Part shown: positions 34,997-47,375 of the stretch, piece by piece
How the letters are laid out: each line of letters starts with the position of its first letter
How positions within the stretch are numbered: position 1 is the first letter of the stretch
NCBI RefSeq assembly: GCF_008632125.1
Contig: NZ_VWRN01000016.1
Span: 1 to 64,000, forward strand
Length of the DNA stretch: 64,000 bases
Direction of reading: 5' to 3'
From: Cupriavidus cauae
GTDB lineage: Bacteria; Pseudomonadota; Gammaproteobacteria; Burkholderiales; Burkholderiaceae
Notes under the pieces: model-generated
Databases searched by the model: none
Told to the model about the DNA's origin: nothing
The model's input: only the letters and a program-made list of their open reading frames with translations
Position numbers and translations under genes: made by a program

Positions 34997-36778
34997 ATGT
35001 GCGGTATCGCAGGAGAAATACGTTTCGATCAACAAATGGCGGACCTTCACGCCGTGGCCGACATGGCGCGGGTGCAGGCCGCGCGCGGCCCTGACGGCGA
35101 AGGCTTGTTCGGCCTGGGCCGGCGCGCCTTCGGGCATCGGCGCCTGCGGATCATGGATCTGTCCGAGCGCGCCCATCAGCCTTTCATCGACAACGCGCTG
35201 GGGATGGGCATCGTCTTCAACGGCGCGATCTACAACCACCACGCGCTGCGCGAGGAACTGAGCGCGCGCGGCTACACGTTCTCGTCGACCGGCGACACCG
35301 AGGTCATCATCAAGGCCTGGCACGCCTGGGGCCCCGCGGCGCTCGATCGCCTGGCCGGCATGTTCGCGTTCGCGCTGTGGGAGCGCGACACCGGCATCAC
35401 GCACCTGGTGCGCGACCGCCTCGGCATCAAGCCGCTGTACTACAGCCAGGACGCGCGGCGCCTGCGCTTTGCCTCGACGCTGCCGGCGCTGCTGGCCGGC
35501 GGCGACATCGATACCGCGCTCGATCCGGTCGCGCTGCATCACTACCTGACGCTGCACGCCGTGGTGCCGGCCCCGCATACGATCGTCCAGGGCGTGCGCA
35601 AGCTGCCGCCCGCCACGCACATGACCGTGCATGCGGATGGCCGCACCGAAACCCGTACCTGGTGGCGGCTCGACTTCGTCCACGACGCCGCCGACGAGGC
35701 GCGCACCTTCGAGGAATGGCGCGACATGACGCTGGCCGCGTTGCGCGACGCGGTGCGCCTGCGTACCGTCGCCGACGTGCCGGTCGGCGTGCTGCTGTCG
35801 GGCGGTGTGGACTCCAGCCTGATCACCGGCCTGCTCGCAGAAACGGGTACGCCCGACCTGCGCACCTATGCGATCGGCTTCGAGGCGGCCGGCGGCGAGG
35901 CCGGCGACGAGTTCCACTATTCCGATCTGGTGGCCCGGCATTTCGGCACGCGCCACGAGAAGATGATGATCCCCGCGGCCGATCTGCTGGACGCCTTGCC
36001 CGATGCGATCCACGCGATGAGCGAGCCGATGGTCAGCCACGACTGCGTGGCCTTCTATCTGCTGTCGGCGGCGGTCGCGCGCCATAGCCGCGTGGTGCAG
36101 AGCGGGCAGGGCGCCGACGAGGTGTTCGGCGGCTACCACTGGTATCCGCCGCTGGCGGCCAATACCGATGCCGACGGCGGCGTCGCTGCCTATCGCAAGG
36201 TGTTCTTCGACCGCACGCAGTCGGAGATGGCCGAGCTGCTGTCGCCGCAATGGCTGGCCGACGATCCGAGCGGCCGCTTCCTGGCGGCGCATTTCGCCAT
36301 GCCGGGCGCCGACAGCGCGATCGATCGCGCGCTGCGGCTGGACACGACCGTGATGCTGGTCGAGGACCCGGTCAAGCGCGTCGACAACATGACGATGGCG
36401 CATGCGCTGGAGGCGCGCGTGCCCTTCCTCGATCACCGCCTGGTGGAACTGGCCGCGCGTATGCCGGCGCGCCACAAGATCGCCGCGGGCGGCAAGCACG
36501 TGCTGAAGGAAGCCGCGCGGCAGGTGATCCCCGCCGAGGTGATCGACCGCCCCAAGGGCTATTTCCCGGTGCCGGCGCTGAAGTACCTGCGCGGTCCCTT
36601 CCTCGACTACGTGCGCGGCCTGGTCGACAGCGACGCGGCACGCCAGCGCGGCCTGTACCGGGCCGGCGTGGTCGAGTCGATGCTGGCCGACCCCGATGCC
36701 CACATCACCCCGCTCAAGGGCTCGAAGCTGTGGCAAGTCGCGCTGCTCGAGGGCTGGCTGCAGTCGCATGGCCTGTGA
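34997..36778 (+). CDS. asnO: N-acetylglutaminylglutamine amidotransferase (AsnB-like)
   Basis: A 593-residue class II glutamine amidotransferase. Cys2 of MCGIAGEIRF is the N-terminal nucleophile of the glutaminase domain; the synthetase domain follows with the PP-loop VGVLLSGGVDSSLI. In the NAGGN pathway it converts N-acetylglutaminylglutamine to its amide, a compatible solute made under osmotic stress in Sinorhizobium and Pseudomonas. The following genes (NAGGN synthetase and M42 peptidase) fix this assignment over a plain asparagine synthetase. ATG 34997 follows GGGAGCAGACCATCG. One exact iteron lies inside the gene at 35836-35851, coding AETGT near residue 283. Confidence 0.94.
   Translation: MCGIAGEIRFDQQMADLHAVADMARVQAARGPDGEGLFGLGRRAFGHRRLRIMDLSERAHQPFIDNALGMGIVFNGAIYNHHALREELSARGYTFSSTGDTEVIIKAWHAWGPAALDRLAGMFAFALWERDTGITHLVRDRLGIKPLYYSQDARRLRFASTLPALLAGGDIDTALDPVALHHYLTLHAVVPAPHTIVQGVRKLPPATHMTVHADGRTETRTWWRLDFVHDAADEARTFEEWRDMTLAALRDAVRLRTVADVPVGVLLSGGVDSSLITGLLAETGTPDLRTYAIGFEAAGGEAGDEFHYSDLVARHFGTRHEKMMIPAADLLDALPDAIHAMSEPMVSHDCVAFYLLSAAVARHSRVVQSGQGADEVFGGYHWYPPLAANTDADGGVAAYRKVFFDRTQSEMAELLSPQWLADDPSGRFLAAHFAMPGADSAIDRALRLDTTVMLVEDPVKRVDNMTMAHALEARVPFLDHRLVELAARMPARHKIAAGGKHVLKEAARQVIPAEVIDRPKGYFPVPALKYLRGPFLDYVRGLVDSDAARQRGLYRAGVVESMLADPDAHITPLKGSKLWQVALLEGWLQSHGL
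35836..35851 (-). repeat. Iteron copy inside asnO
   Basis: Exact CGCAGAAACGGGTACG read in frame as A-E-T-G-T within LITGLLAETGTPDLRTY. The codons GCA GAA ACG GGT are not the usual choices of this GC-rich genome. Confidence 0.9.
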
Positions 36779-36918
36779 GGGCTGCCATGACTGGCAACAG
36801 ACCGGGACCGGCAGCCCCCCACTCTGACGATGACGCCAACGGCCGCCGCGCGCGGCCGCAGTCCCGTGTCGGCCACGACCGCGGCCAGAACCCGGACAAC
36901 AACGAGGAGAAAGATCGA

Positions 36919-38811
36919 ATGTCGACCGTCAATGCGGAAGTCCGTCCAGCCACCAAGCCTTCGACCAAGCAGTCGGCCACGCAGTCGGCCAAGCAGTCGG
37001 CCAAGCAGTCGGCCAAGCCGTCGGTACTGGCCGATTCGCTCCATCTCGGCGCGCCCACCGGCGCCGAAGGGCAGCCCCCGCGCGCCGTGATGCACGACGC
37101 CGGCGGCGCGCCGGTGCAGCAGGAACCCGCCGTGCAGCCGAGCCCCGCTCCCGCGCCGGTGTCGGCGCGCCCGAATGCGATGCTCGACTGCGGCTGGGGC
37201 CGGCTGATGTTCGCGCCGTCGTTCGAATCGCCGGCGCGGCTGGCCGCCGAGCTGCAGCAGGAAGCGCCGGGCCGGCGTGATATCGCGCTCTATGTGGAAG
37301 CGCCGCAGCTGCTGCTGGCCGAGGCGCCGCAGACGCTGTTCCTCGACCCGTCGCTGCTGTTTCGCCGCACGCTCGAGGACGGCGATGCCGCCGCGGCCGC
37401 AGCAACCGGCGCGGCCGGCGTCACGATCCGGCGCCTGACGACACGCGCCGATATCGCGGCGATCAACCGCCTCTACGCGGCGCGCCACATGGTGCCGCTC
37501 GATCCCGCCACGGTCTGGCGCCAGCGCGACCACGACGCGGTGATCTACCTGATCGCCGAGGACGAATCGACCGGCGACATCATCGGTTCGGCGATGGGCG
37601 TGGACCATCTGCTGGCCTTCGGCGACGAGCGCGGCGGCAGCAGCCTGTGGTGCCTGGTGGTCGATCCGCAGACGCATCTGGCCGGCGTCGGCCAGGCGCT
37701 GGTGCGCGAGCTGATCGCGCTGTTCGCCTCGCGCGGACGCAAGCATCTCGATCTGTCGGTGCTGCACGACAACCAGCATGCGATCGGCCTGTACCACAAG
37801 CTCGGCTTCGTGCAGGTCGACGGCTTCGTCGTCAAGCACAAGAACGCGATCAACGAGCCGCTGTTCGCCGGCTCGAGCGAGTGCGACAACCTCAATCCGT
37901 ATGCCGCGCTGATCGTCAAGGAAGCGCGCCGGCGCGGCATCGGCGTCGAGATCATCGATGCCGATGCCGGCATCTTCAGCCTGCGCTATGGCGGGCGCGA
38001 GATCCTGTGCCGCGAGTCGCTGTCCGAGCTGACCGGCGCGGTGGCGATGACGTGGTGCCAGGACAAGGCGCTGACGCGCAAGCGGCTGGAGCAGGTCGGA
38101 CTGAAGGTGCCGGCGCAGCGCCAGATCGGCACCGATGCCGAGAACCTGGCCTTCCTCGCCGAGCACGGCTCGGTGGTGGTCAAGCCCGCCTTCGGCGAGC
38201 AGGGCCGCGGCATCAGCGTCGACGTCCGCACCGAGGACCATCTGCGCAGCGCGATCGACACCGCGCACCAGGAGGGCGGCACCGTGCTGCTCGAATCGTT
38301 CTGCCCGGGCCAGGACCTGCGCATCGTGGTGATCGGCTACGAGGTGGTGGCCGCGGCGATCCGCAAGCCGGCCGAGGTGGTTGGCGATGGGCAGGCCGAC
38401 CTGAAGACGCTGATCGAGCGCCACAGCGCGCGGCGCAGCGCCGCCACCGGCGGCGAGAGCCGCATTCCGCTCGATGCCGAGACCGAGCGCTGCCTGGCGG
38501 CGCAGGGCCTGACGCTGCAATCGGTGCCGGCCGCCGGCCAGCGCGTGCCGGTGCGCAAGACCGCGAACCTGCATACCGGCGGCACGCTGCACGACGTCAC
38601 CGGCCAGCTCCATCCGGTGCTGCGCGAGGCCGCGCAGACCGCGGCGCGAGCGCTGCGCATCCCGGTGGTCGGCCTGGACTTCCTGGTGCCGGCCGCCGAC
38701 CAGCCCGAGTACGTGATCATCGAAGCCAACGAGCGGCCGGGCCTGGCCAATCACGAGCCGCAGCCGACCGCGGAGCGCTTCGTCGACCTGTTGTTCCCCT
38801 TCACCTCCTGA
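36919..38811 (+). CDS. ngs: N-acetylglutaminylglutamine synthetase (GNAT + ATP-grasp fusion)
   Basis: A 630-residue two-domain enzyme. After a disordered N-terminus with Lys-Gln-Ser-Ala repeats, a GNAT acetyltransferase domain runs from about 170 to 310 (LWCLVVDPQTHLAGVGQALVRELI, LHDNQHAIGLYHKLGF). An ATP-grasp ligase domain follows from about 370 (VVVKPAFGEQGRGISVDV, LESFCPGQDLRIVVIG, YVIIEANERPGLANH). The enzyme acetylates glutamine and joins a second glutamine. ATG 36919 follows GAGGAGAAAGATCG. It begins 140 nt after asnO in the same operon. The first 120 residues are far less conserved in appearance than the rest. Confidence 0.93.
   Translation: MSTVNAEVRPATKPSTKQSATQSAKQSAKQSAKPSVLADSLHLGAPTGAEGQPPRAVMHDAGGAPVQQEPAVQPSPAPAPVSARPNAMLDCGWGRLMFAPSFESPARLAAELQQEAPGRRDIALYVEAPQLLLAEAPQTLFLDPSLLFRRTLEDGDAAAAAATGAAGVTIRRLTTRADIAAINRLYAARHMVPLDPATVWRQRDHDAVIYLIAEDESTGDIIGSAMGVDHLLAFGDERGGSSLWCLVVDPQTHLAGVGQALVRELIALFASRGRKHLDLSVLHDNQHAIGLYHKLGFVQVDGFVVKHKNAINEPLFAGSSECDNLNPYAALIVKEARRRGIGVEIIDADAGIFSLRYGGREILCRESLSELTGAVAMTWCQDKALTRKRLEQVGLKVPAQRQIGTDAENLAFLAEHGSVVVKPAFGEQGRGISVDVRTEDHLRSAIDTAHQEGGTVLLESFCPGQDLRIVVIGYEVVAAAIRKPAEVVGDGQADLKTLIERHSARRSAATGGESRIPLDAETERCLAAQGLTLQSVPAAGQRVPVRKTANLHTGGTLHDVTGQLHPVLREAAQTAARALRIPVVGLDFLVPAADQPEYVIIEANERPGLANHEPQPTAERFVDLLFPFTS
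36951..37023. repeat. 12-bp tandem repeat in the 5' part of ngs
   Basis: About six copies of AAGCAGTCGGCC, in frame, encode Lys-Gln-Ser-Ala repeats in the disordered N-terminus. Confidence 0.85.
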
Positions 38812-38873
38812 GCCAATTCCTGAGCGGATTCGCGCGCCATGTCCCGGGCGCGCGGCGCCAGGCATCGACATCC

Positions 38874-40076
38874 ATGCAGAAACTGAACATCGACCGGCTG
38901 TACCTGAAGACCGCGTTGCTGGAGCTGCTCGCCATCCCCAGCCCGGCCGGGCTGACCGACGAGATCGTGCACTACACCGCCAACGTGCTCGATGGTCTGG
39001 ACATTCCCTACCAGCTGACCCGGCGCGGCACCATCCGCGCGACGCTGCGCGGCAACCGCGCCAACAGCGGCATGGGGCCCGACTGCGCGATCGTCGCGCA
39101 CCTGGACACGCTCGGCGCGATGGTGCGCGAGCTCAAGCCCAACGGCCGGCTCGCGCTGGCGCCGATCGGCACCTGGTCCAGCCGCTGGGCCGAAGGCGGC
39201 CGCGTGACGCTGTTTACCGAACATGGCAGGCATCGCGGCTCGGTGCTGCCGCTGCTGGCCTCGGGCCACGTCTACAACGAAGCGGTGGATACGCAGCCGG
39301 TCAACTGGGACCAGCTCGAACTGCGGCTCGACGAACCGGCGGCGACGCCGGAGCAGATCCGCGCGCTTGGCATCCAGGTCGGCGATTTCGTCGCCTTCGA
39401 CGCCAACCCCGAAATCCTGGACAACGGCTATGTCGTCTCGCGGCATCTGGACAACAAGGCCGGCGTCGCCGCGGTGCTGGCCGCGCTGAAGGCGGTGCGC
39501 GAGAGCGGCGCCTCAGTGCCGATGGACTGCCATGCGGTGTTTACGCTGACCGAGGAAGTTGGCTCGGGCGCGACCGCGGTGATCGAGGACGACGTCAGCG
39601 AGGTGATCGGCATCGATATCGGCCCGGTGGCGCCGGGGCAGGGCGCGCGCGAGGCAGGCGTGACGATTCCGCTGATGGACTCGGCAGGCCCGCACGACTA
39701 TCACCTGACGCGGCGCCTGCTGCGGCTGTGCGACGAGCATGGCATCCCCAGCCATCGCGACGTGTTCCGCTTCTACCATTCGGACGCCGGCGCCGCGGTC
39801 AGCGCGGGCCACGACGTGCGCACCGCGCTGCTGTGCTTCGGTGCCGATGCCTCGCATGGCTACGAGCGGACCCATCTGGACGTGCTGGTCAATCTGGCCG
39901 AGCTGCTGACCGTCTATATCCAGAGCGGGCCGACGCTGCCGGAGGACCGCCAGCGCCGCATGGGCTCGGTGGCGGGCTTCTCGCATCAGCTCGATCCGCG
40001 CCAGCTGACGCGCAGCGAGACGCCGTTGCCCGATGCCGGCGAACTGGTGCATACCCGCCGCGAAGGTTCGTCGTGA
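38874..40076 (+). CDS. NAGGN-system M42-family peptidase
   Basis: A 400-residue metallopeptidase-like protein of the M42/M20 fold, the third member of the conserved osmoprotectant gene trio. Metal-binding residues are recognisable in CAIVAHLDTLGAMV, SRHLDNKAGVAAVLAAL, TLTEEVGSGATAVI, GIDIGPVAPG and DASHGYERTHLDVLVNL. The likely role is hydrolysis or processing of N-acetylglutaminylglutamine amide or a precursor. ATG 38874 lies 62 nt after the ngs stop. The C-terminal 40 residues are polar and extend beyond the core. Confidence 0.92.
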   Translation: MQKLNIDRLYLKTALLELLAIPSPAGLTDEIVHYTANVLDGLDIPYQLTRRGTIRATLRGNRANSGMGPDCAIVAHLDTLGAMVRELKPNGRLALAPIGTWSSRWAEGGRVTLFTEHGRHRGSVLPLLASGHVYNEAVDTQPVNWDQLELRLDEPAATPEQIRALGIQVGDFVAFDANPEILDNGYVVSRHLDNKAGVAAVLAALKAVRESGASVPMDCHAVFTLTEEVGSGATAVIEDDVSEVIGIDIGPVAPGQGAREAGVTIPLMDSAGPHDYHLTRRLLRLCDEHGIPSHRDVFRFYHSDAGAAVSAGHDVRTALLCFGADASHGYERTHLDVLVNLAELLTVYIQSGPTLPEDRQRRMGSVAGFSHQLDPRQLTRSETPLPDAGELVHTRREGSS

Positions 40077-40122
40077 TGCACCGTGACGCCTTCGTGATGC
40101 CATCCTTTCCGGAGCCGACGCC

Positions 40123-41079
40123 ATGGATCTGAATTTCATCGACGCCGACAAGCTGCAGGCCACCTGGGCCTATCTGCTGCAGCTGGCTGTGCACCAGGGT
40201 TTGAACGTGCTGGCCGCACTCGCCATCCTGCTGGTGGGCTGGTGGCTCAGCGGCCGCGCGCGCAACGCGGTGCTGCACGCCTTCGACCGCCCGCATGTCG
40301 ACGCGACGCTGCGGCCGATGCTGGGCAGCGTCACGCAGTGGGTGGTGCGCGTCGTCACCGTGATCCTGGTGCTGTCGCAGTTCGGCGTGCAGACCGCCAG
40401 CATCATCGCGATGCTCGGCGCCGCGGGCCTGGCGATCGGGCTGGCGCTGCAGGGCACGCTGCAGAACATCGCCGCGGGCATCATGCTGGTGCTGCTGCGG
40501 CCGTTCCGCGTCGGCCAGTACATCGACGCGCAGGGCATCGCCGGCACCGTGCGCGAGACCGGGCTGTTCATGACCGAGCTGACGACCTTCGACGGCGTCT
40601 GCCTGCGCGTGCCGAACAACAAGATCTGGGGCAGCGCGATCACGAACTACAGCGAGAATCCGACGCGCCGGCTCGATATCGAGGTCACGGTGCCGTTCGG
40701 CGCCGACGTGCAGACCGCGTTGCGGGTGCTGCGCCATATGCTGGCCGACGACGAGCGCGTGCTCGAGGTGCCGGCGGCCGAGGCGATGGTGGTCAACTTC
40801 ACCAGCGAGGGCGTGACGCTGAACCTGCGCTGCTGGACCTCCAACGACAACTACTGGAACCTGCGCTTCGCCTTCTACGAGCGCGTCAAGCGCGAGCTGC
40901 AGGCGGTCGGCATCGATATCGCGGTGCCGGTGCAGGAGCTGCGCGTGCCGGGCAATGGCGGTCAGGGCGAACAGACCGCGCTGGTGCTGAACCATACGCC
41001 GCAGCCCCATACGCCGCAGCCGGCCCAGCGGCCCCAGCCGCCGCAGTCCGCGCCGGGCGGCGAGCAGCGACACGCCTAG
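40123..41079 (+). CDS. Small-conductance mechanosensitive channel (MscS family)
   Basis: A 318-residue MscS-type channel with three membrane segments within the first 130 residues. The pore helix region is [43 protein letters not shown], followed by the beta domain ([37 protein letters not shown]) and the alpha/beta vestibule. The last 35 residues are a Pro/Gln-rich tail ([18 protein letters not shown]) not needed for the fold. It starts 46 nt after the M42 gene and closes the osmoprotectant operon: release of solutes on down-shock complements their synthesis. Confidence 0.93.
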   Translation: MDLNFIDADKLQATWAYLLQLAVHQGLNVLAALAILLVGWWLSGRARNAVLHAFDRPHVDATLRPMLGSVTQWVVRVVTVILVLSQFGVQTASIIAMLGAAGLAIGLALQGTLQNIAAGIMLVLLRPFRVGQYIDAQGIAGTVRETGLFMTELTTFDGVCLRVPNNKIWGSAITNYSENPTRRLDIEVTVPFGADVQTALRVLRHMLADDERVLEVPAAEAMVVNFTSEGVTLNLRCWTSNDNYWNLRFAFYERVKRELQAVGIDIAVPVQELRVPGNGGQGEQTALVLNHTPQPHTPQPAQRPQPPQSAPGGEQRHA

Positions 41080-41128
41080 CGGTGGCAGGCAGGGGCCGCG
41101 CCCCTGCCGCTCAGGCCCTCGCCGCCGC

Positions 41129-42952
<1,824 letters not shown>

Positions 42953-43189
42953 GGGGCTCTCTCCAGCGGATTCTTCAATGCCTGGCATGTCGCAGTTCAG
43001 CCTAGCGCATGTTGCAGGGGCTTGCACGGAGCATGCCCGCCGCGCCGCCTCTCGTGGCCACACGCGCCGCCACACCCACGACCACGGCCGCCGCTGGCTG
43101 CCGCGTGGCTCGCAAAGCGCCCGCGACTCACGTAAACTGGCCGCAACGGCCGCGCTACGGGGTCTCTATCAAGCGACAAGGAGGTCAGG

Positions 43190-44644
<1,455 letters not shown>

Positions 44645-44713
44645 CGCCGGCTCGCCCGCTTTGGCGAATCGGCCCGCCGCTCCGCTCCAACGAACCTTGA
44701 CCCGGAAATCGCC

Positions 44714-45394
44714 ATGCGCCGCTTCGAACATCCCTCGCTGCTGGACCAGGCCGAAGCGCTGGCCGCCTCCGTCAGTCACGCGCTCGACCTCGCCATCCAG
44801 GACCGCGGACACGCGGTGCTGGCCGTTTCGGGCGGGCGCTCGCCGGTGCCGATGTTCGAGCGGCTGCGCTATCGGCCGGTGCGCTGGGACGCGGTCACCA
44901 TCACGCTGGTCGACGAGCGCGCGGTGCCGCCCGGACACGAGGACAGCAATGCGCGCCTCGTGCAGGAACACCTGCTGCGCGATGCCGCGGCCGCCGCCAG
45001 CTTCGTGCCGCTGATCGCCGATGCGGTCGAGGCGTCCGAGCCCGCGCGGGCGGTGGTGCGCCTCAATGCCGCGTTTCGCCAGCCCGACGTGGCGGTGCTC
45101 GGGATGGGCGAGGACGGCCATACCGCGTCGCTGTTCGCCGATGCGCCGGAGCTCGGCGAAGCGCTGAACGGCGATACGCCCTGCTATGTGGTGACACGCC
45201 CGGCCAGCGCGCCGCATGCGCGCGTGACGCTGAACCTGGCCGCGTTGCTGGCGGCCGAGCGCGTCTTCCTGGCGTTTGCCGGCGCGGCCAAGGCCGAGGT
45301 GTTCGAGCGCGCGCTGCAGGAGCCGGGGCCCGCGTTGCCGGTGGGGCTGGTGGCCAGCCGGCATCGGCATGGGTTCGATGTGTTCACTGCCTGA
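44714..45394 (+). CDS. pgl: 6-phosphogluconolactonase
   Basis: A 226-residue DevB-type lactonase with LAVSGGRSPVPMFERL, the signature TITLVDERAVPPGHEDSNARLV and GMGEDGHTASLF. It hydrolyses 6-phosphogluconolactone made by Zwf. It sits between zwf and glk in a metabolic gene group. Length and motifs are normal; nothing is odd. Confidence 0.96.
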   Translation: MRRFEHPSLLDQAEALAASVSHALDLAIQDRGHAVLAVSGGRSPVPMFERLRYRPVRWDAVTITLVDERAVPPGHEDSNARLVQEHLLRDAAAAASFVPLIADAVEASEPARAVVRLNAAFRQPDVAVLGMGEDGHTASLFADAPELGEALNGDTPCYVVTRPASAPHARVTLNLAALLAAERVFLAFAGAAKAEVFERALQEPGPALPVGLVASRHRHGFDVFTA

Positions 45395-45438
45395 CTGCGA
45401 GGCCTGACTACGCTGACTCGATACGCCGCTTCGATACG

Positions 45439-45500
45439 CCGCCCGAACACACCGCCCGAACACGCCCCCGAACACGTAGCCCGAACACGTAGCCCGAATG
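45439..45500. repeat. Short tandem repeat between pgl and glk
   Basis: Five to six copies of GCCCGAACAC with 2-3-bp spacers (CGTA or CC) give a period of about 12-13 bp. Confidence 0.7.
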
Positions 45501-45550
45501 CACGCGTTGCCACCACGGCCCGAATTTCGCCCGATGTTTTCCGCCCTGCG

Positions 45551-46525
45551 ATGACTACCTACCCACGCCTGCTCGCCGATGTCGGCGGCACCAATGTCCG
45601 CTTCGCCCTGCAGACCGCGCCCGATGCGATCGGACCGGTCACGGCACTGAAGGTCGCCGACTATCCGTCGCTGGAAGCGGCGATGCGGCAATACCTGTCG
45701 CAGCTGCCCGGCCCGCAGCCGCGCCACGCGGCGATCGGCCTCGCCAATCCGGTCACCGGCGATCGCGTCAAGCTGACCAACCACGCCTGGGCCTTCTCGA
45801 TCGAGGCGGTGCGCCAGGCGCTGGGCCTGGAGACACTGCTGGCGCTGAATGATTTCACCGCGCTGGCGCTGGCCCTGCCGTACCTGCAGCCTGGCGAGCT
45901 CGCGCCCGTGCGTGCCGGCACGCCCGCCACGGACACGCCGCTGGCCCTGATCGGCCCCGGCACCGGGCTCGGGGTATCGGGGCTGATCCCCGGCCGCCAC
46001 GGCGCGGGGCCCGTGGCCTTGGCGGGGGAGGGCGGGCATGTCGAGCTGATGCCGGCCACCGACGACGAGTGGATTGCCTGGCATGCCGCGCATCGCGAGC
46101 ACGGCCGCGTCTCGGCCGAACGGCTGCTGTCGGGCATGGGGCTGTCGCACACGCATGCCGCGCTGGCCGCAGAAACGGGTACGCCCGTGCGCGTGCCGCT
46201 GACCGCGGCGGAGGTCACCGAGGGCGCCTTGCAGCGCGGCGATGCGCTGTGCCAGCGCGCGCTCGCGGTGTTCTGCGGCCTGCTCGGGTCGGTCGCGGCC
46301 GATGTGACGCTGATCCTCGGCGCGCGCGGCGGCGTCTATATCGGCGGCGGCATCGTGCCGCGCTTCGTCGAGGCGCTGGCGGCGTCGAGCTTCAACGCGC
46401 GCTTCGTCGACAAGGGGCGCATGCGCGCGTTCCTCGAGCCGGTGCCGGTGCAGGTCATCACCGCGCGCTTTCCGGCGCTGCCCGGGCTGGCGCACGCGCT
46501 GGCCGAAGCGGTCGACCGGCGATGA
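45551..46525 (+). CDS. glk: Glucokinase
   Basis: A 324-residue ROK-independent bacterial glucokinase. N-terminal phosphate-binding motif LADVGGTNVRFALQ, substrate-binding LTNHAWAFS and ALNDFTALAL, adenosine-binding LIGPGTGLGVSGLIP, and metal/sugar residues in AGEGGHVELMP are all present. It feeds glucose 6-phosphate to zwf. The gene contains an exact iteron at 46168-46183, read as AETGT near residue 209, in a region where glucokinases are variable. The response-regulator gene starts 43 nt after its stop. Confidence 0.95.
   Translation: MTTYPRLLADVGGTNVRFALQTAPDAIGPVTALKVADYPSLEAAMRQYLSQLPGPQPRHAAIGLANPVTGDRVKLTNHAWAFSIEAVRQALGLETLLALNDFTALALALPYLQPGELAPVRAGTPATDTPLALIGPGTGLGVSGLIPGRHGAGPVALAGEGGHVELMPATDDEWIAWHAAHREHGRVSAERLLSGMGLSHTHAALAAETGTPVRVPLTAAEVTEGALQRGDALCQRALAVFCGLLGSVAADVTLILGARGGVYIGGGIVPRFVEALAASSFNARFVDKGRMRAFLEPVPVQVITARFPALPGLAHALAEAVDRR
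46168..46183 (-). repeat. Iteron copy inside glk
   Basis: Exact CGCAGAAACGGGTACG read in frame as A-E-T-G-T in HAALAAETGTPVRVPL. The identical DNA extends through GCCCG downstream, as in the asnO copy. Confidence 0.9.
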
Positions 46526-46568
46526 GCCGCTGCGCACGCCCGGCGGGGCGAACGAACGGAGCGAAGCG

Positions 46569-47375
46569 ATGCGTGTGCTGCTGATCGAGGACGACACGAT
46601 GATCGGCGATTCCGTGCGGCTGGCGCTGCGTCAGGAAGGCTTCGCGGTGGACTGGGTACGCGACGGCGAGGCCGGCCTGTCGGCCGCTACGCAACCGCCC
46701 GGCGTCGCCGCCGGCGGCGCGGCCGAGGGGCAGCACGATCTGGTGCTGCTCGATCTCGGCCTGCCGCGCCGATCCGGTCTTGATGTGTTGTCCGGCATGC
46801 GGGCGCGCGGCGTCGCCACGCCGGTGCTGATCCTGACCGCGCGCGATGCGGTCGCCGATCGCGTCGCCGGATTGAACGCCGGGGCCGACGACTATCTGGT
46901 CAAGCCCTTCGACCTGCAGGAGCTGGTGGCCCGCATCCACGCGCTGGCTCGGCGCGCGCAGGGCCGCGCCGAGCCGTTGGTCCGCTACGGCGCCATCGTG
47001 CTCAATCCGGCCACGCGCGAAGTCACGTTGTCGGGCGAGCCGGTCCATCTGTCGGCGCGCGAATACGCGTTGCTGGCGGCGCTGCTGGCGCGTCCGGGCA
47101 AGGTCTGGTCGGTGCCGCAGCTGCAGGAGAAGCTGTACGGCTGGGACGACGAGGTGGGCAGCAACACGGTCGAGGTCTATATCCACGCGCTGCGCAAGAA
47201 GCTCGGCCAGGGTTTGATCCGCAATATCCGCGGTGTCGGTTATGTCTGCCCGAAGCTCGATGAAGGCGTGCAGCAGGGGGACAACGGCGGCGAGAAGGAC
47301 AGCGAGACGGGCAGCGAGACGGGCAGCAAGAAAGACGGCGGCAAGGACAATGAAGCCGCTGGAGGAGCGCGCTGA
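46569..47375 (+). CDS. OmpR/PhoB-family response regulator
   Basis: A 268-residue regulator of the QseB/TctD-like type. The receiver has acidic residues EDD at 8-10, the phospho-acceptor in LVLLDLGLPRRSGLDVL, Thr in ILTARD and Lys in YLVKPFDLQELVARI. A winged-helix domain follows (about 130-225, ending IRNIRGVGYVCPKL). Two oddities are a Gly/Ala-rich insertion in the receiver (TQPPGVAAGGAAEGQ) and a C-terminal low-complexity tail with KDSETGSETGSKKDGG repeats. Its TGA overlaps the ATG of the kinase gene (TGATG), so translation is coupled. Confidence 0.93.
   Translation: MRVLLIEDDTMIGDSVRLALRQEGFAVDWVRDGEAGLSAATQPPGVAAGGAAEGQHDLVLLDLGLPRRSGLDVLSGMRARGVATPVLILTARDAVADRVAGLNAGADDYLVKPFDLQELVARIHALARRAQGRAEPLVRYGAIVLNPATREVTLSGEPVHLSAREYALLAALLARPGKVWSVPQLQEKLYGWDDEVGSNTVEVYIHALRKKLGQGLIRNIRGVGYVCPKLDEGVQQGDNGGEKDSETGSETGSKKDGGKDNEAAGGAR

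Noticed and set aside
34997..36778. Ordinary asparagine synthetase B
   Set aside because: The downstream GNAT/ATP-grasp and M42 genes identify the NAGGN amidotransferase instead.
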